From positions 1-28,266 of the forward strand of contig JANBPT010000618.1 in the NCBI GenBank assembly GCA_027575765.1: a DNA stretch of 28,266 nt, in the 5' to 3' direction. This stretch comes from Tieghemiomyces parasiticus (taxonomy: Eukaryota > Kickxellomycota > Dimargaritomycetes > Dimargaritales > Dimargaritaceae). The position numbers and the translations under genes are program-made. The notes beneath the pieces are model-generated. The model worked only from the letters and a program-made list of their open reading frames with translations, did no database searches and had not been told where the DNA came from. The stretch's first letter is position 1; each line of letters starts with the position of its first letter. Shown piece after piece: positions 20,039-28,266 of this stretch.

Positions 20039-20081
20039 TATGAAGTCAGTGAGAAACACAGGACAGCGGTATACATATGTG

Positions 20082-20089
20082 TATATAAA
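20082..20089 (-). promoter_or_regulatory. TATA-like box of the 5'-nucleotidase-family gene
   Basis: On the minus strand TTTATATA lies about 44-51 nt before the chosen ATG, followed by ACACATATGTATA. The position supports starting at 20038 rather than at the upstream in-frame codons. Confidence 0.45.
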
Positions 20090-21400
20090 GGAAGGATGCA
20101 GCGTAGAGCTCTTAGTAAGCGCGAAGATTAAAAGAATCGTGACGTGGGTAGGAGATGGCAATGGATTTTTTTCCAAACCATAGGGTGCTGGAATATCAAT
20201 CAAGGGACCTGTCGTATCGTCCAGGCAAGGGGGAATAAAGTGGTTAACAAACGCTCTAAAATAAACAACTGACAGTAGTGCGGAGATGAAGTGCAGAGCA
20301 ACGTGCGTATGGGGTGGGAGAGAACAGTCAGGTCAACCGGCGTAGGGGGAGATGCCAGGGAGAAACAAGGATGCGGAGGAGGGCAGATGAAGTGCGCTAA
20401 AATGTAAGGTGGATGGTGCACGGACAGCAAGGAAGCGACGTAGAGTGGGGAACGGGAGGTCAGCCGGCGTTAGACAAGCCAGACGGAGGGAGGGGGGATG
20501 AGATATCAAGGATGGAAGACCCACAAGAGCAGAGGATGGGCAGCAGTGACGGTACCGTAATGATACCGGTGGCACGACGACACGAGAAGCTCAAACGGAA
20601 AATATAACTAAAAGCACAGGAAATGACAAAATAATATGTATGGTCTAGGTAGACTTAACGACTACAAGGGAAGGGGAGGCTATCAGATGGCCTCCGTTTT
20701 AATTTCACCCGATCGGTCCTCTTTATATGGTATTCGACTGGGACGAAACCGAGTGCTGAATTGTCGGGCAACGGGTGGCGGAAGCCTGCGGTTGGGGGAG
20801 GTAAGGACGAGGGAAGAGGTGGGGTCGTGAAGCGACAGGCGTGGATAGTCAAACCGAAAGCCTCACACGTTGCCCACTCTGCCAGTTCCGGTGCTAGCCT
20901 TGCGACGACACTGGAAGCGAGCAACGGGACCCCCCAAAAAAATATTGAGTTGCGACAAGGTCGGCGGGTATGGCGTGTAAAGGGGAGCGAGAGCGGTGAG
21001 GTGGCGGCAACGAGGATAAAACGAGTGTAGGGAAGAGAGAGGTGGGAGACGGCGCTGGCATGGTATGGAAGAGCGGGAGGGGGGTGCATGAATGTGTGGG
21101 GTAGGACGACGAGATCACAACCGTTGTACTTGGATCCTATCCCTACCCCATCCCTTCCTTTCTAACCTTGACTGGAACGGAGTAGGGATACAATTGATTG
21201 AGGGCAAAGGGGAGAGGGACAGCTGAGGCAGGAAAGAGAAGGGGCGTACGGCCAGCTCGCTGCCTAGCGATGTCCACTGGACGGTAGGTCCTGGCTGTAG
21301 GTTCACCTGTACGACACAACGAGTATACTGACGGCCCCGAAAGCCGCAAATCGATCGACCTATAAGGCATGGTATCCATGACGGACGGCGAGACTAGGCT
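20090..21400 (-). promoter_or_regulatory. Purine-rich (+ strand) upstream region of the 5'-nucleotidase gene
   Basis: The + strand is rich in GGAGG, GAAGCG and GGGAAGAGAGAGG, so the minus (gene-sense) strand is CT-rich, most clearly at 20280-20560 and 20770-21110. The ORFs that open here are low in stop codons because of the bias and show no domain. I read it as a long 5' flank or leader. Confidence 0.35.
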
Positions 21401-24400
21401 GAAACGAAAGGCGTAGACGAAGTGCAGGTCCAGCCAAGGCGAGATGATAAAGCGATAATGCTTGACGGCCGCCCAATCATACGAAAATCAGAAAGAAAAA
21501 GTAGGTAGGTTGGCTAGCCGAGGCTGTGTAGGTAGTACAAAGGAGGAACTGGACGGAGAAGGGGAAAAAACACCAGCTGCGATAGGGCGTCTCCAAGATC
21601 ACACTCCTGGTTATGAAAGATCGGATTGGTTGGGATGAGTTTGAGGATGGTTACCCACTTCAGCCGCTTTTCCTCGCTGCCCCATAACTTAGGAGGGTCT
21701 GGGGTGATGGATTAACTCGTTGTCGACGACACGGACCGATACTCACCTCGTTACCTGCAGCGTTATTGCTACGGAAGGACCGGGAAGTTGCTAGCCAGTC
21801 AGGAGTTTGATGGGTGAAGCCTGAAATGAGACATTAGGCAGGTGTGGACCAGTCGTACAGGCTGCGTTGTTGGGGATGGGGGATGCTGACTCTCAAGGCA
21901 TTTCGACACAAAACGACGTCTCGTGCTGGCCGCCAGAAGCTACACCTTACCGTAGTGACACTACAGCGTGATTTAACCTCTTCCGATGACTGAATTGGCT
22001 ATGCTGAAGGATTAGCCACCTCATTTATTGCATTGTTTTCCTCTCTATTTATATGGGTGCTATTAGGCTTGAATCCATATGTGCTTGCCATACCAATCAT
22101 CACAGGACAGTTTGACAGGCACCGCGGCTATGTGACTGTTGTGAGTTGAATATAGATCTTGAGAACAAGGTATGGCGACACCGGGCACTACAAAAAAAAA
22201 CGGACCCGGGTCCTGTGAATATAGCCATTTCTAGGACGCTAGTATGTCGTAACCCAGCTCCAACGGAGCTCGAAACCGCTTGCTTTCTTACTTCATGGAA
22301 AACTTTTCCCGTGACGTAATCTGGAGGATGAAGGGACGGACGGGACATGGTGCATCTTGGCAAGTAACTCCCAACCCCCAGTTACTACACCTCTGTGTCG
22401 CGCCAACCAAATACCGGCGCCTCCGCCCTTTATCTGACCCCCCTCCTATTGTCGCTATGGGTAATATAGGCCACCTCCTCCAAAATCCGGTATCGTTATA
22501 ATTATGGCTCTCTAGTAGAGGGGGGGGGCACTGAAGCTTGATAAGCCCGACTGCCGTCTGGCGATTGTAATTTGAAATTGTAGTTACTGAAAGTGTCCAG
22601 AGTTACATATTGTTGATCAGAAAGCGGGCAGTTAGCCTTCACATACTTCATTGCTCCGCTTGGGCGGGCGAGTCCTTGAGCCTACCTCTAAGCGGCTACT
22701 ACCTTACTTTGATCGCGTGGGTGTTTACACGCCACTTGGAAACTCAACTGAATTGACCAACTCTTCCACCTACCTCCCAGCTTGACACACTGCTGTTTGT
22801 AGTGGTCTTCTCTGGCCTCCCTTACCCCCTACTAGCGCTATGCAGGGTTTAATAATACGTCAACTATGCAGCAATGACTGCCACTCCGTTAGGTTTGCCT
22901 TTCTCCTGCATATTATATTTCTCTGGCCCGGAAACCTGTTGGGCGAGAAGCTGCTTGCTAGCCACATGGCACCGCCTTATAGAGCAGACCAAGTAGGCAT
23001 ATCGACTTCATCAGTCGATACCCATCTACAGTACGACTGTCGGACAACGAGGGGCGATTGGAGTGGGGTGAGGGGTAGACAACGGACAACCTTACACCCC
23101 GCCTCCGTCAGTATCCCATCTATTTTACCATGTGGGACCTGCGGGTGAAGCCCACACCGCCGTGGATAACACCCCCTGACTGCTCTGTGGGATGAGACAT
23201 GGAAGTAAGGAGGGGGGTATTGTGCTGAGAGAACATGTAGCCCAAGTGGTATTTAACGAGATTCGGGATTGTACCCTTGTGGACGGCTCTCGGGAATCCG
23301 TTCTACCCAGCCTCGCTTACGGACCAACCGTGGTGGGGGCTTAGTCTGCTGGCAACACAATGACCAATATATGAAATGTGGGAGAGCACGAAAGGAGTTA
23401 GGTGCGTCCGATCCGTGTTTTATTTTTGGCTTACAAGCTGCTGACAGATGCAGCCCCCGTGTTTATTTTTAATCAATCTGTAGTTTTAGGGAGACAGCAT
23501 CGTAGTCAGTCGGCAGGTGCTCGTTTGTGCTGGAAGATCCTGACACAATTGAGACTTCTCGTTTTGTTAGCCCCCTTCGTCACGGGCGTATATCCATGTA
23601 CGGATCAGGTATCTAGTCGGCCCAACTATTTTCGATATTCAAACGCTTCAATCCATGTAAGCCGAAAGACCTGACCTATAGCCCTCCAGGACTTGATGTA
23701 TCGATCATCTAAACCATGTGTCGACCCCCAGGCAGTCAGGTATGTAGCTAACGGGGAATATTCGACTTGCATAACCCTCCGCCTACCCACCCGAAGGAAC
23801 CGACCGCTACTGTTATTGAAGTCGTGCCTATCCATTTCCCTCCTGTTTTCTTTGACCTCCTCTTGTACACACAGTATGGTGATTTACATGGCCAGCTCCC
23901 CAAGGAACGCGTCACCAACACTGTCAACGGCCAATTTCGGTCGGAGAGAAGCGGTGTCAAAATGGTGGGCAATCCTGGAGTAGCACGGTAAGGAGTGAAT
24001 ACGTGGTGGCGGTATGTGGGGGGGGGGAGGGGGTGGCGACAGTTTCGTTAGGAGACTATCCATAGTCGGTAGCAAGGAGGGGGAGTGACGCCCAGAGGTG
24101 GCAAGACTTACGGAGTTGAATTCGGACGGGGTGGACATCGCGGGGTTACAGAAATGAAAAACAATACAAGTACAGCGTGGAATTCAACCTATTGCGGGGG
24201 GGGGGAGAGACAGCGGCTAGAGCTAAATTACCCCCAAAGCGGATTGCACCGTCGGCCACTTGTCCCATTGATAAACGACATCCTATGCCAATAGTGGTGT
24301 CGCGACCTGCAATTTCGATGCGCCGGTTGTATGGCGCTGACTGGCTGCAGTACCTTGTGAGCCCTGCTACTGGTCACTGTCTCATGGGGACGATGCACAA

Positions 24401-25000
24401 CCAGGCGTAAGGATGAGCCCGGCCCCCGCTAGAGACCCCGTAGCTTGCAGTGGCTTGGGTACCATGATATCAGTAGACTTTCTCGCAGGCATGGGCGGCC
24501 CGCAGTGGGAAGGAGGGGGGAATCCGCGCCGCTCAACCCACCGCTCCCTACGAGCCACCGGCCGTGCGAATGGGAGGAGGGGTGAGGGGGATCGGCCCGG
24601 GCTCGTGTAGGCTCATGTCTCTCCCTGATGCCCCAGGTGCATCGTACCCTTCTCCCTCCTTTGGCCATCCACCCCTGAATGACCCTGGGCCTGGGGCTTG
24701 GCCCACAACGAGCACATTTCACTTACCCCTCTTCCGCCAATATCGATTTACACCTGCAGTGCTGGACAAGGTACCAAGGGCCATCCGGCAAAAACGAACA
24801 TGACGATGACGGTTATGGAAAACTCCGTAGATATTTAACTACAGAGGGACCCGGCCGCCTGTCCCGTGGTTGCGCTACCCCCTAGCCATGCCTTTTTGTA
24901 TCCTCCATTCTCTGTCATTATCCCACTCTCGCTCTGCTACAGCGAGCATTTTCCCGAAAACGGTTACTTCACGTATCTTCCAGGCCTAACCACCCATCTT
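21401..25000. other. Long region without a convincing gene
   Basis: About 3.6 kb with balanced composition and only short, unrecognised ORFs. One segment (about 23520-23990) shows splice-site-like boundaries around a short open frame and is treated in the findings. G runs occur at 24018-24027 and near 24196. No transposase, reverse transcriptase, long terminal repeat or tRNA is recognised. Confidence 0.5.
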
Positions 25001-25029
25001 GACCTTTCAGTTTGCTTGGAATTGCGGTG

Positions 25030-26354
25030 ACCGCAACGACCTTACGCCACTACGACATTCTCTTACACTGGTGCCCCTTGCACGCACACTGCCTCCGGGT
25101 TTCACGTCTCTTCAATCAACTGAATTAACGTTTACTTTTTTTTATTTTTTCGTATACGACCCCGACCGCCCACTATCTGCGAGGCTCGAATCACTCTGCC
25201 ATTCTCCTCCAATCAAGCCCATTGCCCATCATCACAAGCCTCTCTTGTCCGGTGGGTGCCCCAGTTTTCCGTCTCCCCGCGCCCGTTCACTCCATTCGGT
25301 GCGATTTGTATTGGGTCTTCCAGTGTCGGTTTGTTTACCGTTTCGCCAGCCCACTCTTTCGTTCTGTCCCTGTGGATTGTGTCTTTCTCTGTTTATGTGT
25401 ATGGACGTGCCTGCCCGCCTCCGCACGCGCCCCCCCCCCCAGCCCTCCCGACCGTTCCATTGTTATTGCCTACCACTAGACTGGAGTTGTGCTGCTTCCT
25501 GTCGGCGGTCCTTGTCCCACCTACCCTTAGCCTACTTGACACGCCGTCTCCTCGCCTGACCGCCTTTATTCGTCTCCATCCTTCTCTCTTTTCCCTTGAC
25601 CGACTCGTACGCTGTGTATCTAAGCGTTGGCAGCTGCATCATCTCTGCGGCAGCCTTCCACCTCTCCGCCCACTTCCTTCCTCCTACGCCCACCGCCTGT
25701 GCACCTGCATCTTCTAGGTGCCCCGACCTGCTGTACCCAACGGCCCGTCTTGCGCTGTCTCCTCGGCCTCCTCCTCCTTCGTGTTCGCGTCTTCTGTATT
25801 ACCACTCCCCCCCCACTCACGACCCCGCCGCCTCAGACTCCACAACAGTTGCTCCTACCCTCCCTTTGTTCCCACTACTGCCTCTGATCTCTCAGCCATC
25901 TTGACCTAAGCCACTCGCATCTCTCCCATCCACTTGTCCCCACGGTGTCACGCACCAACGGACCCCTCTTCGCCTCCTCCACCTTATTCGTCGCACGGTG
26001 CAATTAGACCCTTCTTTTCAGACGCGTGGACCGCCACCTGTCGTGCCCTACTGTCTGGGGGTCCCTCCTTCCACTGCATCCATCCCCCTTGTTCAGCATT
26101 GGCCAGGATCCCACGTCGGCAAAGCTTCACTCCGCGCTCGGTCCTCGTACTCGACAACGCAGCTGCCCTCCCTACTTTCTGCATCCACCGTCACCACATT
26201 CTCCTTTTCACCTCGCTATCCTACTTGCCATAGGCTTTCTCCAACTCCGCCCTGCCACAAGCCTTTTTCACCACTTCTGCCCTGACCTACGATCGGTTTA
26301 TTTCTCCGCCTTCCTTGACCCGCCCGAGCCTGAAGCGCTAGACCTTTGACTGTG
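25030..26354 (+). promoter_or_regulatory. Long pyrimidine-rich leader upstream of the J-domain gene
   Basis: About 1.3 kb of the + strand is dominated by C and T (CTCCATCCTTCTCTCTTTTCCC and a run of C at about 25431-25441), ending at the J-domain start codon. All three forward frames are open for long stretches because stop codons need purines. The resulting Pro/Ser/Leu-rich ORFs share no known domain. It is most likely a promoter and long 5' untranslated region. CCAATCA occurs at 25209-25215. Confidence 0.5.
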
Positions 26355-27755
26355 ATGGAGCCAGCACCAGATGCACCGCCGGCCTCTAACCTCTACGAGA
26401 CGTTGGGGGTCGACAAGATGGCCACGCCCGAGGAGCTCAAACGGGCGTACCGCCGTCTGGCCCTCCGGTTTCACCCGGACAAAAACCCCGAAGCCGCCGA
26501 CCAGTTTAAGGCCATTAACCACGCGTACGAGATCCTTGGCGACCCGCACAAGCGTAATGTGTATGACCGGTACGGCGAGATGGGAGTCAATATGCTAGGC
26601 ACCGTGGCGGGCTCGTTCCTCGACCCGGCCATCGGTGACATGCTATGCACCATCTCGGTGCTCCTCACCCTTAATGTGAGTTGGGTCATTATCTTCCTCA
26701 GCTTTCTGGCCGCCCGCGTGGACGGCGCCGTGCGCTGGGACTTTAAGCTTGTGTTTATCCCGCTGTTCGTGGTCGATGCCCTCCTTCTGTTTATTGTGGC
26801 CGAGCGGAGTGTATCGGCTGGCCGGCGGACGGCCCAACTCGAGCTGAGCGAAGAGGAGGAGGAAGCCCTGGCGAGTCTGCCAGCCGAGGAACGGCAAGCC
26901 CAACGCGAAACCAAACTGCGCAACTTGCGGCGGGCCACCCTGGTCACCGCTGGTGTATCAGTACTCTACGTGATCTTGTTTATCATCTTCCAGGTATTCA
27001 TCGCCATCCGGCTTGACCGTGACGTGACCTGGTCTACCGCTACTGTGTTCATCCCGTGGTTTCTCCTCGAGGCATTTAATCTGCTGCGGTACGTACTCGA
27101 GTACGCTCAGATCCTGGCCATGATCCGGCCCGCCCTCGCCGACGAGCCTCTGGGCACCCGCCTTCGGGCCTCCGCCGAGGTTACGTTCGAAGTGTTTTGG
27201 TTCTTTGTGCTCCGCATCATCCAGGCTATTCTGCTCGTGCTCCGGATCGACGAGACCGTCACTTGCTCGTGGGCTGTGGTGTTTATTCCGGCTTACCTCG
27301 TCGCCGTCCGCTACTTGGCCAGTCTGATCCTGCTTCGTTGGCGCGCCCGGCGGTACGAACAGACCGAAGCTCGCAATCAGCAGATGGTCATGTTTTATAT
27401 GGGGCTCACCACCCTGGTCATCTTTGGTACCCTTTTCTACGCCTTTTTGGGTCTCCTCATCAAGCGTCTTGAGGTCCCTGATTCGGTACGCGTCGCCATC
27501 CTCCTCGTCCCGGTCTTCATCGTTCTTGGATGTCTGTTTTGTGGGGTGTGCTGCTGTCTGCCTTGTGTGGCCCTCGGCCTCCAAGCTGACATAAGAGGTG
27601 GCGACTCTAACGCCGGTGGGCCCCCGACCTACGTCTCCCCCAACCGTCGCCTGACGTTCCCGTCGTTCGCCCCAGAAATGCCCGATAGCCTTGCTGAACG
27701 GCGGCAACGATCAACTCGGTCCTTCGCTTCGACGACACCCTTAGCAGCGGCTTAA
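26355..27755 (+). CDS. J-domain (Hsp40) protein fused to a TMEM185-like multi-pass membrane domain
   Basis: 466 residues in a single exon, starting at the first ATG; the frame is open slightly upstream, but only from TTG/GTG. Residues 13-77 form a J domain ([22 protein letters not shown] with HPD at 40-42, [15 protein letters not shown]), which stimulates Hsp70 ATPase. The rest has about eight hydrophobic helices. Three related units each carry Arg-x-Asp followed by [30 protein letters not shown] and [13 protein letters not shown]. This is the hallmark I associate with TMEM185/Fragile-X-F-type membrane proteins (Pfam Tmemb_185A). The last helix runs into a Cys cluster ([12 protein letters not shown]), then a Ser/Arg-rich tail. 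A charged Glu-rich loop ([10 protein letters not shown]) lies between helices 2 and 3. The probable role is recruiting Hsp70 to an endomembrane, inferred from the architecture only. Confidence 0.93.
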   Translation: MEPAPDAPPASNLYETLGVDKMATPEELKRAYRRLALRFHPDKNPEAADQFKAINHAYEILGDPHKRNVYDRYGEMGVNMLGTVAGSFLDPAIGDMLCTISVLLTLNVSWVIIFLSFLAARVDGAVRWDFKLVFIPLFVVDALLLFIVAERSVSAGRRTAQLELSEEEEEALASLPAEERQAQRETKLRNLRRATLVTAGVSVLYVILFIIFQVFIAIRLDRDVTWSTATVFIPWFLLEAFNLLRYVLEYAQILAMIRPALADEPLGTRLRASAEVTFEVFWFFVLRIIQAILLVLRIDETVTCSWAVVFIPAYLVAVRYLASLILLRWRARRYEQTEARNQQMVMFYMGLTTLVIFGTLFYAFLGLLIKRLEVPDSVRVAILLVPVFIVLGCLFCGVCCCLPCVALGLQADIRGGDSNAGGPPTYVSPNRRLTFPSFAPEMPDSLAERRQRSTRSFASTTPLAAA

Positions 27756-27894
27756 CTTACTACTAGGGTTATGGTTGGGCTTCAGTGACCTCGCGAGAGA
27801 CTCTGCTCCTTACTTTTCTATCCTATCAGTATCCCGTCGTATAAGTTTGAAATCATTCCCCTCAGAGAACATCATTTTTCCTACTGCCCTCCCT

Positions 27895-27989
27895 TTAAGG
27901 TCTACTATATCATTTCGCCCCATTTAACCGCCATCCCCATCTCTTCCTCGCTCTCCTCTCACCCATTCATCATCTTGTTCTATACCACC
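27895..27989 (+). promoter_or_regulatory. CT-rich leader before the right-edge ORF
   Basis: A pyrimidine-rich stretch (CCCATCTCTTCCTCGCTCTCCTCTCACCC and neighbours) lies just before the first ATG after the J-domain gene. It resembles the leaders of the other genes here and suggests that transcription starts within this 275-nt gap. Confidence 0.4.
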
Positions 27990-28034
27990 ATGAAGTACCT
28001 CTCCCCCGTTTCTAATCTTCGTGCCTTATCATGA
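27990..28034 (+). CDS. Short upstream ORF (14 codons) overlapping the next ATG
   Basis: ATG at 27990 has a good start context (ACCACCATGA) and reads MKYLSPVSNLRALS, then TGA. The stop overlaps the ATG of the following ORF in the four bases ATGA at 28031-28034. It could be a regulatory uORF, or the true N-terminus if a one-base indel separates the two frames. Translation is not shown. Confidence 0.25.
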   Translation: MKYLSPVSNLRALS

Positions 28035-28266
28035 CTAAAGACTTTCAGCATCCACCTCTAAATATCGTGTGGTCTTCTTACCCGTCACGATATAGCGACA
28101 TTAAAGGACCTTCGCAGGGCTTTATCACCCTCCTGCTTGAAATTTCAGCGTCAGTTTCCAATGGAAAGCCATATTTTCGCGACTTGGTCAGTCACGTTCA
28201 TAACCAGGACCCCGTGGTGGCCGAACGGTACTGGACCGCGTATTTTGAAGGCGTTGAGCAGCCGAG
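28031..28266 (+). CDS. Partial ORF resembling an NRPS condensation domain, cut by the window edge
   Basis: 78 codons are open from ATG 28031 to the right edge, with an in-frame TAA 18 nt upstream of the ATG. The segment GPSQGFITLLLEISASVSNG, then PYFRDLVSHV, then QDPVVAERYWTAYFEG follows the pattern of condensation domains just after the HHxxxDG motif (DGxS...L..D, F.D.V....Q, QD...AE.YW...L.G). In the motif position the sequence reads RYSDIKG: both His and the Asp are replaced, only Gly is kept. The ORF begins only about 15 residues before that motif, so the first ~130 residues of a normal condensation domain are absent, and there is no room for them between the J-domain stop and this ATG. 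It may be a 5'-truncated NRPS copy, a pseudogene, or a gene with a degenerate first domain. Call based on pattern, not a search. Confidence 0.5.
   Translation, partial: MTKDFQHPPLNIVWSSYPSRYSDIKGPSQGFITLLLEISASVSNGKPYFRDLVSHVHNQDPVVAERYWTAYFEGVEQP

Noticed and set aside
22840..23148. 102-codon plus-strand ORF beginning MQGLIIRQLC
   Set aside because: Despite a hydrophobic stretch near the N-terminus, there is no domain, no promoter or poly(A) signal, and the composition matches the surrounding non-coding DNA.
21401..25000. Transposon or retroelement remnants
   Set aside because: I looked for transposase or reverse-transcriptase motifs and long direct or inverted terminal repeats on both strands and saw none. 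Short or highly diverged remnants cannot be excluded by eye.
25256..25717. Overlapping Pro/Ser/Leu-rich ORFs of 100-190 codons on the plus strand at 24999-26349
   Set aside because: All three frames are open at once because the strand is nearly purine-free. None has a domain, and the composition explains them.
26958..27707. 249-codon minus-strand ORF opposite the J-domain/TMEM185 gene
   Set aside because: It is an antisense shadow of a well-supported coding frame, very rich in charged residues with no recognisable domain.

Overview
The window looks like nuclear DNA of a fungus, probably an early-diverging (zygomycete-grade) one. Protein-coding genes are separated by long non-coding stretches. 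They carry few, short spliceosomal introns (155, 185 and 357 nt) with GTAAGT/GTAGGT donors and CTGAC/CTGAT-like branch points, and CT-rich leaders precede most start codons. The protein set is typically fungal or eukaryotic. A finer placement (for example Dimargaritales/Kickxellomycotina, suggested only by overall flavour plus a non-ribosomal peptide synthetase fragment) is a guess.

Layout, left to right. (1) 1-1565: no gene; simple repeats and a purine-rich + strand that resembles the CT-rich leader of a minus-strand gene lying off the left edge. (2) 1566-4319, minus: a two-exon DBF4/Dfp1-type regulatory subunit of the Cdc7 replication kinase. (3) 4320-6183: its leader and a cluster of five CCAAT motifs, then about 1.2 kb of featureless sequence. 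(4) 6184-8723, minus: a two-exon RIX7/NVL double AAA ATPase of 60S ribosome maturation. (5) 8724-10254: divergent intergenic region. (6) 10255-10836, plus: a small orphan protein with a signal peptide. (7) 12849-14551, plus: a two-exon membrane-spanning RING-H2 ubiquitin ligase. (8) 15110-17689, plus: a ROG1-like DUF676 serine lipase. (9) 18044-20038, minus: a secreted 5'-nucleotidase-family metallophosphatase, convergent with the lipase. (10) 20039-26354: 6.3 kb with no convincing gene, ending in about 1.3 kb of pyrimidine-rich sequence. (11) 26355-27755, plus: a J-domain protein fused to a TMEM185-like multi-pass membrane domain. (12) 28031 to the right edge, plus: the beginning of an ORF resembling the middle of an NRPS condensation domain with a degenerate active-site motif.

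The genes do not form an obvious pathway: DNA replication, ribosome assembly, ubiquitination, lipid hydrolysis, extracellular phosphate/nucleotide metabolism and membrane chaperoning sit side by side. I see no complete mobile element, CRISPR array, rRNA or tRNA. The least ordinary items are the degenerate NRPS piece, the J-domain/TMEM185 fusion, a textbook 61-nt cryptic intron that would remove the RING domain, and the orphan secreted protein. No convincing new multi-gene system is visible.
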